Below are positions 25,801 through 42,027 of a stretch of 64,000 bases of DNA, in pieces (positions within the stretch are counted from its first letter, which is position 1; each line of letters starts with the position of its first letter). The notes under the pieces are model-generated. The model did no database searches, had not been told where the DNA came from, and worked only from the letters and a program-made list of their open reading frames with translations. The stretch covers positions 87,287,384 through 87,351,383 of the forward strand of contig CM042010.1 of NCBI GenBank assembly GCA_023525715.1, written 5' to 3'. This stretch comes from Cichorium intybus. Its lineage: Eukaryota; Streptophyta; Magnoliopsida; Asterales; Asteraceae. A program made the translations under genes and the position numbers.

Positions 25801-26320
25801 ATATTAGCAAGTAATTCTTGTGTTTTCTTTCTCTTTTCTGTCATCTGATCTGGAGCAACATATTTCATTTGTGTTTTCCATTGGTCATTCTTTTCAATTT
25901 GTAAGCCAGTTGAATATTTTGATGGGTAGAAAACATACAAAATTGTCTCAACTATCACTCTCATTTTCACTAAAACTAGATTATTCGCCTTCATCATATA
26001 CAGTAAAACATGATCTTGAATTTCATAATATCTGCTAAATATTTTGAAGATAGTAAACAAGCTGTGCTATAACAGAAACATGATTTTCTTCAAACTAATG
26101 TAGCAAATATCATGAAACTCAAGATCACTGAATATGTTAAAGGCGAGTCATCTAGCTCTAGTGAAAATGAGAATGTTAGCTTAGATAATTTTGTTTGTTT
26201 TCTACCCTACAAAAGATTAAACTAAGTTACATATTGAAAAGAATCACCGATGGAAAACAAATTTGAAATACGTTGCTCCAGATCAGTTGATAGAAAAGAG
26301 ATAAAAAAACAGAAGAATGA
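25800..26320. repeat. foldback unit 1: ~230-bp inverted arms
   Basis: Left arm about 25820-26048 (phrases CATCTGATCTGGAGCAACAT, CTCATTTTCACTAAAACTAG, GATTATTCGCC, ATATCTGCTAA). The right arm, about 26087-26315, is its inverted copy (AAAGGCGAGTCATCTAGCTC, GTTGCTCCAGATCAGTTGAT). The loop is about 38 bp (26049-26086). Arms match about 75-80% by eye. The + strand of the right arm reads ESSSSSENENVSLDNFVCFL, suggesting an ancestral coding exon. Confidence 0.78.
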
Positions 26321-26480
26321 TATGTATATACATACTTGTATGCATATCTATATAAATGTTAGATATAGATATCAATATATTTATACATACTTGTATGCAT
26401 ATCCATATAAATAAATATGCATATGCATGTATGCATATACATATGCATATAAATATACATATTTATATGCATATGAATAT
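26321..26480. repeat. CATATGCAT array between foldback units
   Basis: Degenerate units such as TACTTGTATGCATATC, ATGCATATACATATGCATAT; no coding sequence. Confidence 0.75.
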
Positions 26481-26489
26481 ACACATTAT

Positions 26490-27924
<1,435 letters not shown>

Positions 27925-27925
<1 letters not shown>

Positions 27926-28640
27926 TGTATACATATGCATATAAATATGCATATACCTATGCATATTAATATGCATATATATAAATTTTATATGCATATT
28001 AATATGCGTATACAGATCATTTGCATATACATATTCATATGAGTATACAAGTTAGCAAATATACATAGACATATGCATATAAATATGCATATGATATGTT
28101 TATCCATATAGTTATTAAATATACATATTTTATATGCATATACATATGCATATACAAATCATATGCATATACATATGTACATGCATATTTATATTAATAT
28201 ATATAATAGTAATACAGAAATATGCATATGCGTATTTTTGACAAACATCAATTCATATGCATATACATATCTTCATATAGTAATAACTTTTAAATATACA
28301 TATATTTCTGAAATAAGTAGAGTGAAGTATGTATATATAAATTTATATGCATATACATATGCATAATAATATATATATTAATATAAATATGCATGTACAT
28401 ATCATATATATATATACAGATCAACAAACAGTAATATATTTTAAATAGATATTTATGAAAAATATCAATTCATATGCATATACAGATCAAATGATATTGT
28501 ATTTTTAATTATTCATATATCTTATGCATATTCATATTGGTACATATATACTATTCATATCCAGATTTTACATATACATATACAGATGAACACATAATTA
28601 TATAGATGTATAGATATATGTTTACTTAAAAATATTCCAA
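27925..28640. repeat. long CATATGCAT-rich intron segment
   Basis: About 700 bp in which nearly every line contains ATATGCATAT, CATATACATATG or close variants. There is no consistent unit length, so it is a degenerate palindrome-rich array and not a clean satellite. Confidence 0.8.
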
Positions 28641-28654
28641 TATTGAAGAAAAAT

Positions 28655-28812
28655 CTTGTTGGTGAGGTTGTGGCTTTCCATATTTCTCCATAATTCAATA
28701 CCATCGCCCAAACATTAATACAATCAGCTGCAACCCATTTCAGGTATGAAACTCTCTAGAACAGTTCTAGTAGTAAAGTTCCCTTTTTGGGTTTTGAAAA
28801 TGGGAAACCTGA
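28655..28812 (-). pseudogene. Ulp1-like gene, exon before catalytic domain
   Basis: Minus strand after an AG acceptor near 28812: FKTQKGNFTTRTVLESFIPE then, in a shifted frame, WVAADCINVWAMVLNYGEIW. The second block (V..D.INVWA..LNY.E) is the usual start of plant Ulp1/C48 catalytic regions. The change of frame near 28735-28742 shows decay. Confidence 0.7.
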
Positions 28813-28873
28813 AAAATTAAATATTTATTAGACATTTAAATTTCTAAAATAGTATTGTTTTATATAGATAATC

Positions 28874-29640
28874 TTACTTTGAATCTCCAAAAAGAGCAAA
28901 TACTCTATCAGTCACTTTAATTTCAAGTGCCTGTCTCTTTTTGTAAGGTGAGCACAGGTATGCTGATGCTTTTGCTTGTCTTTTATGCGGCTCGTCTATT
29001 GATATAGCTAACGGAATTGCATTAACAACATCACCTTTGTCTTTACGATGTTGTTTTTGACCAACAAAAGTAGGAAATTCCTGGGATATTCCCAGATCAA
29101 AATTAGGAATATCATTTTTATCGTTCTCGCTATATAAATAGCTGTTTTCAATATCTTGTAATACCTGCAACAAGTATGGTGATATTGGTGAAGTTTCTTC
29201 AAAGTCGATGATTTGCTTTTTCGATATTGGAGCGTTTTCAGGCGTATGAAAATCAACTGGTGATGCAGGGTCTTTCAATATTTCTTCAACATTCTCTTCA
29301 CCATTCTTTTCTTTATCAGAAACATTTCTTTCATCTTTTTCATCATTCTGTTCACCTTCTTCAACTACTTCATCTTCTTCAACATTTACATCTTCTTCAT
29401 CTATTTCATCACCTTCTTTTTCACCTTCTTTAATTCCTTCATCTTCTTGAATATTTTGAGCTTCTTCATCTACTTCAACATCTTCTTTTTCACCTTCTTT
29501 AAGTTCTTCTTCAACATCTTTTTTCTTAAATCCTTCAACTTCAGCACTTTTTTTTCTTAACTTCAAATATTTCATCAAATTCCTTTTTAAGATCATTAAA
29601 TTCATCTCTGTTTGGGTGGTTTTCCAAACAGTAAGTTAGC
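28874..29640 (-). pseudogene. Ulp1-like gene, acidic middle exon
   Basis: Minus-strand open frame of about 243 codons. It is Glu/Asp/Lys-rich with repeated EGEKE(G)D segments, then ends in QAKASAYLCSPYKKRQALEI, the conserved block that precedes the catalytic domain in this family, and VFALFGDSK at a GT donor. Upstream of the open frame (29640-29570) the better reading is HPNRDEFNDLKKEFDEIFEV in another frame, so an indel in the A-rich stretch near 29555 has shifted it. Confidence 0.75.
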
Positions 29641-31819
<2,179 letters not shown>

Positions 31820-31822
31820 AGT

Positions 31823-31836
31823 TGGTATCAGAGCAC
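31823..31836 (+). promoter_or_regulatory. LTR-RT3 primer binding site
   Basis: TGGTATCAGAGCAC, three bases after the 5' LTR; initiator-Met type. Confidence 0.85.
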
Positions 31837-33240
31837 AGCTTGAGAGAATCAGGCTCACTTAGTGAGTTCTGGACTCAAGTTGAGGCTTAAGAGTTTTCTT
31901 AAAACATTTTTACGAAAGAAGGATGTTTTACGAAGGGTGAAGTGAAGACACAGTGTGTACCGCCAGCCGACGCCAGTATGAGAAAAGGGGTTAAGTATTT
32001 AATATTGTAGATGTTAAAAAAAACATATGGTATATGTTTGCTGAAATGCCTGGTAGAGATCACACATTGTTGTATTATTATCTGCTATTTGCTAATAGAA
32101 CTGTATGCTAGTGCCAATAGGTTGCTTAGAGATTTCCACTAAGTTGTATACAATATGGACTGAATAGTCATAGAATGTGTGAGTTGACATTATTGCATGT
32201 TCCTTGTTTGGTTGTTGCTTTAGGGAAGATTCTCTTATTTGAAAGACTGTTTAGTTCGATATTGTATACAACTAAGTTCGCGAAACAATTTGTCATCACT
32301 GGAGGAAGTTCCGTCTTAGTTAGAATAGCAGGGTGGGGGTGGGATTCCAAGTATTCCTAGAAGGGTTGACATATGTCTTGTAAGGGCATATGTGTTAAAA
32401 ATTATCGGTGAGAAGCAAATTGGATATTTCGAGACGGGTCTTGGAACGAACATGGATATGTGTGGAAGGTAGTAGTAGAGCTCCTACTATCAAAAGCACA
32501 GGATCTGCGTTTGAGTCGGGAGTTCGTCACGAAGGATCCAAGGAGCTGAGTATGTGAGTGTCTAGCATAGTTGACTTAAATGCTAGTGTAATGTGGTAAA
32601 CCTTTATCCATTCGATTGTTGAATGTTGATTGTGAGGTTCAGTAGGAACAATTAAGATGTGATCATACCAGTTTGGTTGGACCGATCATGCTTAAGTTGA
32701 TTACTGAGCTTAAAGACTGTTGAAAGGGAGAATGTCAAAGTGCTATTGTGGTAGCTATTTTTCATGCAACTAATGGGCGCACAAGTCAGACAGGGACTAG
32801 AGGATGCAAGGGTGAGTTTTCCAACTAACGGTCAAAGAGGTGCAAGCGGCACCTGAGATGATAGCGGGTATTTTTGAGTCGACTCTGTACATGCCTAGTG
32901 CTGTGTAATAGTAGGGCTACCTACCTTGTATTGATCTTGCTTGAGTGATTGATCAGGTCGTGTGGGTTGAGAGTCTGGATCACTCGCTCGTGATTGAGGT
33001 AACTGACGATAGAGGTGTTGACTAGGGTCGCAAGCGGATGAATAACATATGGTGGTTGATGTAAACGTCTTTACATTATCAAAACATGTTTATTGAGATG
33101 GTGTTTGCCCCTGATGCAAGTTGTTGGCTGAGCAGAGTGGGCTTGGTTTTTGTTCGAGAGTAAGGGCTCGTAAAAAAAAATTATAAATCGAATAAACAGA
33201 CTTGGACTTTAGTCCAAGTAGGGGAGGAATATGAAATTAA
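31837..33240 (+). other. LTR-RT3 interior, decayed and non-coding
   Basis: About 1.4 kb with no convincing frame. A short ATGCCTGGTAGAGATCAC near 32046 could be a gag start remnant. Near 33218 a purine-rich phrase (AAGTAGGGGAGGAATATG) looks like a displaced polypurine tract and may mark the edge of the captured host DNA. Confidence 0.5.
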
Positions 33241-33365
33241 GGGAACAACATGAATATTATATTGAATCGATGAAATTATTAAAATTATAGTAACACGTCA
33301 ATATATTTAATTCATTACTACAACTTTATATTAATACATTAAGAAAAGTTTACAGAACTACTAAC

Positions 33366-33476
33366 CTACACAGGAGAATCAGAAAGAAGCGAGAAAAGAT
33401 TTTCTACACTCCAATCTTTGTCATCATTAGGTTGACTTGTACCTTCTTGAGGATTTGGAATGGGTATGCTTTCAGT
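33366..33476 (-). pseudogene. RKD-like RWP-RK gene, C-terminal piece beyond LARD-2
   Basis: Minus strand: ESIPIPNPQEGTSQPNDDKD then WSVENLFSLLSDSPV and TAG at 33366-33368. It continues the exon interrupted at 40666 once the LARD-2 insertion and one TATAA copy are set aside, but in a frame one base out of step. Either an indel has occurred or the original stop lies at the junction. A short AT-rich 3' flank follows (33240-33365). Confidence 0.6.
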
Positions 33477-33481
33477 TATAA

Positions 33482-35259
33482 TGTAACACCCAGTTTCTCA
33501 TACAAAGTACACCCAAAATCTTTAAAACAATAACACATTAAAATGGGTATACTTGCACTCAACCCAGGAAAAACAAGATGTTATCAAACATTAATTACAC
33601 AAAAGGTTCTTAAATTTTGACCAGGCATTACAAATAAACCTAACACAACTAAAGGACATGCTCTGAGTTGTCTATCTCTCTTTATCACATGCCTTCCCCT
33701 ATCACTGCTACAGATACCTGCAAAACAACAAACAACTCAAGTGTAAGCTATTAAAGCTTAGTGAGTAATCTCAATCACACTCCACAATCTCTCCCAGTAA
33801 ACTCTCTCATCATTCTCCTTTGCTAGTCTCATTAGTAATTATTCACTTCCTCTTACTCTGAAATCTGCAAACTTATTAGCTTTACAAACACCAGCTAATT
33901 AGTAATAATGTTAAATCAAGAATAAGTATCACAACTGATACTACTCATAAACTCAGTTACACACACACACACTCTCAGATATACTCATTTCACAATCAAT
34001 TATACTTAATTATAACACTAATCATGTTTGTAGCAATCAAACTCAAAGACTCTTTAACTCACTCATTCTAGCATATACTCAACTTTTATACTCAGTATAG
34101 ATTATAACTCGTATATTGTTATCCATAGATAACAGAAGTACTCTAACTCTAAGCTAACACAATATCAACATAACACATATATATGTTCAACATGTATATA
34201 CAACAAGGTATAACTCTTACTCAAGTATTCAGAAGTACTTATCTGACATCGGCTTAGTACATGGAACCCCCAAATTACGCGTACCGGGCTCCTGTCCTCC
34301 AGACTTGGTTATATTACCATAGTCTAAATCAATTCTCCAATATACACAATTATCTCAACAACATCTGTCTCAAAGATGTATGAATCAAAAGAGGAAATTG
34401 GAGGATAAACGGTAAATATCAACTTCATATTTACCAAAACCCCCAATTTCGCGGTTCTACTCATTCAACCGTAGAAACTCGACAATACTCTCACTAATAA
34501 CTCTAAAGGCATCCACTAACAATCTACTAACAACATATATAACAATATATAACAAAATCACGAAATCAAAGTTAGGGTTTCAAAACTCCCAAAATGAAGA
34601 AATCACTCACCTCGACAAATTAGGAATCGAGAACGCGTTTACGGGGTTAGATTGAAGTCTCCCCATGGTTCCTTACGCATCTCCTGGTTCAATTTGGCAG
34701 CAAATCGCCCCTTTATGCTCTGAAAACGCGTTTTGTTATATTTTTCCCGAAATGAGGGTTTGCTGCGTAATAACCCCATCAGACGCGACCCGCGGCGCGG
34801 CCACTTAAAAACCGCGGCGCGCGCTGTCAAAACACGACCCGTGCTCCGAAAACCCGACCCGTGTAAGTCACGGTATGGCTGCAGTGATAAAAACCCAACT
34901 CACTCACCGCGACGCGGCCTCATAAAACCCGCGGCGCGCAATCGAACACGACCTGTGCTTATAAAGCACGACCCGTGTAACTTACTGCAGACCCAAACAA
35001 TCACAAAAGTCTCCTACACGACCCGTGTAACCCTAACACGACCCGTGCAACCTCTATTTAACATTTTTAAAGGTTTAAACTCCTTCCAGATGGGTTTCTA
35101 ATGACTCGAACTCATACAACAACCTAACTAATCTTAATTACAAAAAGATTAGTATATAATAAGGTTTCAACCTCTTCCCACTCATCAAACAACTCATAAC
35201 TCAAAGGTAATAACTCTACTTACCTTAATAAGCATCTTAAAATGAAAATGGGTCTTACA
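33482..35259 (-). repeat. LARD-2 3' LTR (left)
   Basis: 1778 bp, begins TGTAACACCC and ends GGGTCTTACA on +. The GC-rich part at about 34780-35040 carries repeated CACGACCCGTGT and CCGCGGCGCG phrases, counterparts of the ACACGGGCGTGT motifs in LARD-1. Confidence 0.93.
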
Positions 35260-37221
35260 AGTTCTCTCCTCCTTCAAAAGATTCCGTCCTCGGAATCTCT
35301 TAGAATAGGTGTGGTCTCTATAATCACCTCACCACTGCAATCACACATCATATACAATAATGCCATTATCATCTCGTCATCTCACATGACATATACACAC
35401 TGTCACACCTCATTTACTCATAATTTAGCTAACGCCCACTATCATCCTCATAAGATAATATCTATAGTCATATTAACTATCATCATTGCCACGTAGGCAA
35501 ATCCTTACTCTTTTTAGAACACACCTTTCATTTTTTTTATCGACATCCAGGTGTCTCACCTTACTCCTCAAGTGATAATCCAATCACTATCCTCATTTAT
35601 ATTCATTCATATTTATGGCTCACATCGAGCCATATTCTCAGCAGATCATCCATTCCATTTGTAATATTGATTTCAAATCTCATTGAAATAATTTACTTAA
35701 ACTCATTAAGAAAAACGGTCTCATCGTTTACAACTCATACTCTCTCAATTCATTCTTCCGATGCTAACATACCAGTACAATTTCTCCTACTAACACAACT
35801 CATAAATACTAGGATAAAAGTCCAGGAATATCAAAATATTAGAAACTATCTTGAGTTTCACTCAAACTCTTAACACTTTGGTCACACAAAACCCGTTTCA
35901 GTTGTCTTATCTCTACAATCAATTACAACTCCTCCAAAGGCTCATTTATCTCTGCTCCCATGTCAGCACACATATTAGGTTTTTCACCTAATATACAACT
36001 AACAATCCTCCACCAATTTGCTCCTCTTTATCTCAGTTCAATAAGATACTTCATGTTGTTTCTCTCGATGTACTCACTTATTATATCATCTCTTATGTGG
36101 ACAATCCACATCACATTCTCAATAAATCATTAGCTCTATTAAACTCAATAATTTATTATCAAATAAATTCTCAACACAACCATGCATATATTCCTTCTGA
36201 CACACCACTAGTAAAGATTTACTTCTCGCCATTTCTCCATCATTATCGTTTCAATCTCCAACTCATCAAAATGACAAAGAACAGGTGATATATACAACCC
36301 ACCGAAATCTCTACACATGGCTCAAAATAATAAAATCTGACACCGCAATCTCTACGGTGAGATCATATCTCATTATCCGATTAATTCATTAATCTCAAGA
36401 AAATAACTCAGATTATTATAGCAAAATCCACTATCCATCGTCTCATACGAATAAATAGTTTTGTCATCTCGACACTCACACATTTATCTCATTGGCAGTA
36501 ATTGGTTTGATTGCTAAGGAACGAATCCTATCAATCACAAACACAATTACTTTACTCCTTCTTTTAACTCATATCTTTTCATTATGTATTTATAAAACTC
36601 TATCTCGTTCAACATACAAGAAATCTCATACATTCTCAACACGAGTACATGACAAACGTACTTACTCACAGCAACATTTCTCAACAGTATTACTCACTGT
36701 ATTATCTCATAGTACCTTTATACTATTACTCAGTCTCTGATTCATCCTCTTCTCAACCCGTAGGTTTCAAGCCACACAAGCTTACCGCTACGTTCATATC
36801 TATCCGCACGCAAGGATACTACATGTCTCATTACTTCGCATCATCATAAAGTATATGCCCGTCTACACATAAGCACAAAACTATCGCACTATTCTGCCTC
36901 AGTTCTTGGTACCCCGTACCATCCTTTGGTCTCATCATTTAACACTGTTTTACAGTACCCCGTACTGTCCTCCAATCAGATCATCGTACCTCGTACCATT
37001 CTCCGATTTGAATCCATCTCCTCTTTGACTCTAGCGAGTCTCCACTACGGTCTCGAGTCATATAGACTCACCGTCACTCCTCCTTTTATTTGCGTCATAA
37101 CAATTTTCATTACTCCAACCACAAAGTACTTGTTATGTGCTCTCACAAAAATATGTGATCTTAACCTCAACTACTCAATACGTGGCCCCACAGAATATGT
37201 GGTCTTCACCACATTTATTCG

Positions 37222-37617
37222 CTATGTGGTCCCACAATATATGTAGTCTCAACCACCTTTACTCAATATGTGACCCCACCAAATATGTGGTCTCAATCAC
37301 CTTTTACTCAATATGTGACCCCACTGAATATGTGGTCTCAATCACATTTACTCAATATGTGACCCCACTGAATATGTGGTCTCGATCACATTTACTCAAT
37401 ATGTGACCCCACTGAATATGTGGTCTCGATCACATTTACTCAATATGTGACCCCACTGAATATGTGGTCTCGATCACATTTACTCAATATGTGACCCCAC
37501 TGAATATGTGGTCTCGATCACATTTACTCAATATGTGACCCCACTGAATATGTGGTCTCGATCACATTTACTCAATATGTGACCTCACTGAATATGTGGT
37601 CTCGATCACATTTATTA
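37222..37617 (-). repeat. 44-bp tandem array in LARD-2, about 9 copies
   Basis: Reverse-complement counterpart of the LARD-1 array (unit CTCAATATGTGACCCCACTG ... ATGTGGTCTCGATCACATTTA). It has about half as many copies and is mostly the ATTCAG variant. Confidence 0.92.
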
Positions 37618-38864
37618 GGTAATTAACCCAATCTCTAGGCCAATTAGGCCTACTTGAACCACTCTAGGTTCTCTCAATTATAACCACAAGGTACTCTTTA
37701 TGTGGTTACTCGAGTGTCCTCTGACAACTCTGTCACAAATATCTCATTATGTGGCAACTCTAAACTACACAATTCATCTCTCAGCATGTCAACTCATAAT
37801 CAGTTATTGTGTGCAATCAACTACACACTCATTGTCTTTCTCAACTCATACTCTTTTAGCTATCTCAACCATTCATTGTGATCATTCATAAGTACTAGTT
37901 ATGTGGCCCCACAGAACATGTGGTCTCAACCACACAATACTCGTACACAGAAATCTCGTCACATCTGTGAAACAACAAGCAATATATATATTTACCAGAT
38001 CATTCTTTATATATTTCTTACCATGTATATGCTCATTTTACACATTTCTTCATGGTTGTTAAGTACTCGTCAAGCAACCACTTATAATCTCGGTTATACA
38101 TAATCACAAAGCACTCATTATGTGATATGTAAACTTTACCTCAAATGGACACGAGATTCTCATCTCAGTGCCAATTACTTCACTTTATAACCACAATTTT
38201 CTAACACATGTAATTTCAATTGATCTTTTATGTGTCCAAACATTTCACACATATTCTACTACATGTATTATCAACAATTAAACACATATAACTCATTACA
38301 ACTACTATTTTAAGTAAATTACTTACATACCTCATAGCAATAAAATCTTGTTTTCTCACTAGCTGAAACTTGCATACTTCGAATCTCAACTCTTGAGTGT
38401 ACTCGGCTACACTCACATGTCTCAACTTTTAGCTCATGCTCAGCTTATGCTCATACTCTTTCTCATCATTAGTTGGAATTTTGCCTCAACCGGGATCTTA
38501 TCTCAACATCTCATTATCATCTGGAAATTCCCCATCAATAGAATCTCATCTCATATTCAGTTAACATCTCATAATTAGCTGAATTTCTTTTCTCATCGTT
38601 GGTTGATATCTCATATCAGCCAAAATCTCGTCTCATCATCCACTATTGGTCCAACCGGCTCTGACCAATTTCTCAACTCATCCTTCATCTGCCTCCATAT
38701 CTGTATTTACACACAGAAAACAACAATAACAAATATAACATATAAGTTATACTTAAATCATAAACTAAAATCTACAGCAGTATCTTTTTCCAAGCATGTG
38801 ATAGGGGCTCTCTCTTCTCGGTTCAAGTCTAGGACTCTACACTCAAAGACCTAGTTCACTTAAA

Positions 38865-38880
38865 CCATGCTCTGATACCA
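38865..38880 (-). promoter_or_regulatory. LARD-2 primer binding site
   Basis: Reverse complement TGGTATCAGAGCATGG, identical to that of LARD-1. Confidence 0.88.
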
Positions 38881-38883
38881 ACT

Positions 38884-40661
38884 TGTAACACCCAGTTTCT
38901 CATACAAAGTACACCCAAAATCTTTAAAACAATAACACATTAAAATGGGTATACTTGCACTCAACCCAGGAAAAACAAGATGTTATCAAACATTAATTAC
39001 ACAAAAGGTTCTTAAATTTTGACCAGGCATTACAAATAAACCTAACACAACTAAAGGACATGCTCTGAGTTGTCTATCTCTCTTTATCACATGCCTTCCC
39101 CTATCACTGCTACAGATACCTGCAAAACAACAAACAACTCAAGTGTTAGCTATTAAAGCTTAGTGAGTAATCTCAATCACACTCCACAATCTCTCCCAGT
39201 AAACTCTCTCATCATTCTCCTTTGCTAGTCTCATTAGTAATTATTCACTTCCTCTTACTCTGAAATCTGCAAACTTATTAGCTTTACAAACACCAGCTAA
39301 TTAGTAATAATGTTAAATCAAGAATAAGTATCACAACTGATACTACTCATAAACTCAGTTACACACACACACACTCTCAGATATACTCATTTCACAATCA
39401 ATTATACTTAATTATAACACTAATCATGTTTGTAGCAATCAAACTCAAAGACTCTTTAACTCACTCATTCTAGCATATACTCAACTTTTATACTCAGTAT
39501 AGATTATAACTCGTATATTGTTATCCATAGATAACAGAAGTACTCTAACTCTAAGCTAACACAATATCAACATAACACATATATATGTTCAACATGTATA
39601 TACAACAAGGTATAACTCTTACTCAAGTATTCAGAAGTACTTATCTGACATCGGCTTAGTACATGGAACCCCCAAATTACGCGTACCGGGCTCCTGTCCT
39701 CCAGACTTGGTTATATTACCATAGTCTAAATCAATTCTCCAATATACACAATTATCTCACCAACATCTGTCTCAAAGATGTATGAATCAAAAGAGGAAAT
39801 TGGAGGATAAACGGTAAATATCAACTTCATATTTACCAAAACCCCCAATTTCGCGGTTCTACTCATTCAACCGTAGAAACTCGACAATACTCTCACTAAT
39901 AACTCTAAAGGCATCCACTAACAATCTACTAACAACATATATAACAATATATAACAAAATCACGAAATCAAAGTTAGGGTTTCAAAACTCCCAAAATGAA
40001 GAAATCACTCACCTCGACAAATTAGGAATCGAGAACGCGTTTACGGGGTTAGATTGAAGTCTCCCCATGGTTCCTTACGCATCTCCTGGTTCAATTTGGC
40101 AGCAAATCGCCCCTTTATGCTCTGAAAACGCGTTTTGTTATATTTTTCCCGAAATGAGGGTTTGCTGCGTAATAACCCCATCAGACGCGACCCGCGGCGC
40201 GGCCACTTAAAAACCGCGGCACGCGCTGTCAAAACACGACCCGTGCTCCGAAAACCCGACCCGTGTAAGTCACGGTATGGCTGCAGTGATAAAAACCCAA
40301 CTCACTCACCGCGACGCGGCCTCATAAAACCCGCGGCGCGCAATCGAACACGACCTGTGCTTATAAAGCACGACCCGTGTAACTTACTGCAGACCCAAAC
40401 AATCACAAAAGTCTCCTACACGACCCGTGTAACCCTAACACGACCCGTGCAACCTCTATTTAACATTTTTAAAGGTTTAAACTCCTTCCAGATGGGTTTC
40501 TAATCACTCGAACTCATACAACAACCTAACTAATCTTAATTACAAAAAGATTAGTATATAATAAGGTTTCAACCTCTTCCCACTCATCAAACAACTCATA
40601 ACTCAAAGGTAATAACTCTACTTACCTTAATAAGCATCTTAAAATGAAAATGGGTCTTACA
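38884..40661 (-). repeat. LARD-2 5' LTR (right)
   Basis: 1778 bp, same length as its partner. Differences noticed: positions corresponding to 33747, 34356, 34819 and 35104 of the left LTR. Confidence 0.93.
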
Positions 40662-40666
40662 TATAA

Positions 40667-42027
40667 GAAGGAGGAAACCAGGCTAGGTCACCTACAAAGC
40701 CTCTAAAATTCTCCTCACTTGTAGGCTCGAGTAAACCAGGGTTAATACTACTCATACCAGAATTAGATAGTAGAGATTGATGCTATGTATGAGTTCTTGA
40801 TGAAGTTTCCCCCTTTTCCTGAATTTTTCTTTTCCTAAATACAACCTTATGAGCAGCTTGTATTAGCTTCTTTGTGCTGTCTGTTAAACCCGATTGTGAC
40901 CCTTCAATTATCGCTTCTTTTTCTTTTTTAGGTTGGGTATTAAATCTCCCGATAATTCTGTTGCCTCAATAAATTCATTACCAAATTCCTGTGGCACAAA
41001 TAACTTTAGTAATTTCAACCTTATGATATAAAGGAATTAAAAAAATGTAGTTCTTTACCTCAGCACGATCAATAAGGGTTTGCAAACTCGTAAGTTGTCG
41101 TTGGGGCCAATGATTGATACCTAATTCTCTACAGCGTTTTTTTAATTGTGTCGTTCCAATGTTGAGTTCCTTCGCAGCTTTCTCAATTGGTTTGTTAAAG
41201 TGTTCAGCTATTATTTCCCTACTTAATAAATGTCTGAAACCTCTTCCACTGCCACCTGCTATGTTTTCTGAACTAGAAGGTTCAAATCCAATTGTATTGT
41301 TATCATTCTGGATCATTTGAACATGATCCTGATTTTTTGACCTAAAGATGGACATTGATTCATCAAAATTAGTGGCCTCTATCGGTAATAATTGTTGGTT
41401 TTCAACTAAAATCTCAGGATTCTGAAATCCTTCTAGATTCCTTTGAATCAACCGAAGATGATCTTGATATTGAAAACCAACCCCAAACTCGGGATTCAAT
41501 TCAATATTTATGTTATGAGTCCTCTGTAATTGATTCTCATCCTGAATACCAGCCATGAATTCTTGATTCATGGGGACAAACTCACTGCTTGTTGGGTGCA
41601 CGTCCATGAATGGATTGTACTCAGTTAGACCATCCACAAATGGGTCTACAAATAACACATGTCAAATGATAAAACAAAATAGAATACTTATAAATGGATC
41701 ATTCAAAAGAATTTAACCTGGTAGAAGGCATGGAGTCTGATCAAGTGCAAAGTCATATGCATGCACCGGATCATCTGAGTTAATGTTCAACTCGGGAAAA
41801 ATTTCCGGCTCATCATGGAGATGCTCTATTGGTAGTATATCTGGAAGACTGTACCATAATTCAAAATCAAACAAAACATTAGAAAGGTAATCGAAGTATG
41901 GATGATAGATGTCTAGAATGTTAGAGTCACTGAACTCTATTAAGAATTCTTTGTTTGAAGTACCCTCTCCTTGCAGAAAACCAGGTCCAGGGTTCGACAG
42001 ATCGCCCATTGAAGATATGTTTTCCAT
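40667..42027 (-). pseudogene. RKD-like RWP-RK transcription factor gene captured by LTR-RT3
   Basis: Minus strand. Exon 1 from ATG at 42027 to about 41713 (MENISSMGDLSNPGPGF ... LDQTPCLLPG), intron 41712-41649, and exon 2 to about 41059 with an RWP-RK domain: LSREIIAEHFNKPIEKAAKE, IGTTQLKKRCRELGINHWPQ, then RQLTSLQTLIDRAE. Exon 3 begins after AG at about 40988 (EFGNEFIEATEL), as in RKD genes. Known: RWP-RK/RKD proteins are plant nuclear DNA-binding regulators, many acting in egg cells and germline. The signature RWPxRK is changed to HWPQRQ. Decay: a frame shift near 40945, an in-frame TAG at about 40783, then interruption by LARD-2 at 40661. Introns survive inside a retroelement because the gene lies antisense to it. 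Confidence 0.8.

Larger units (their letters stand above)
35260..38883 (-). other. LARD-2 interior without coding capacity
   Basis: 3.6 kb, no gag or pol. Homologous to the LARD-1 interior in reverse. The several 60-100-codon open frames on + here lack any conserved domain and run over tandem repeats. Confidence 0.8.
33482..40661 (-). mobile_element. LARD-2: young non-coding LTR retrotransposon
   Basis: LTRs 33482-35259 and 38884-40661, each exactly 1778 bp. Target duplication TATAA at 33477-33481 and 40662-40666. Primer site on minus at 38865-38880; purine tract next to the left LTR. Only about four substitutions between LTRs were seen by eye. Same family as LARD-1 but opposite orientation. 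It interrupts the last exon of the RKD-like gene inside LTR-RT3. Confidence 0.95.

Noticed and set aside
29227..29433. Plus-strand His/Leu-rich frame
   Set aside because: Antisense shadow of the Glu/Asp/Lys-rich exon of the protease gene.
34639..35101. 122-codon + frame and 63-codon - frame, repeated identically at 40041-40503
   Set aside because: They lie in the two LTRs of LARD-2 and consist of GC-rich CACGACCCGTG repeats; the duplication is only the LTR pair.
37137..37406. 89-codon frame with regular YVVSITF repeats
   Set aside because: Translation of the 44-bp tandem array; 44 is not a multiple of three, so the frame cannot be maintained as a real repeat protein.
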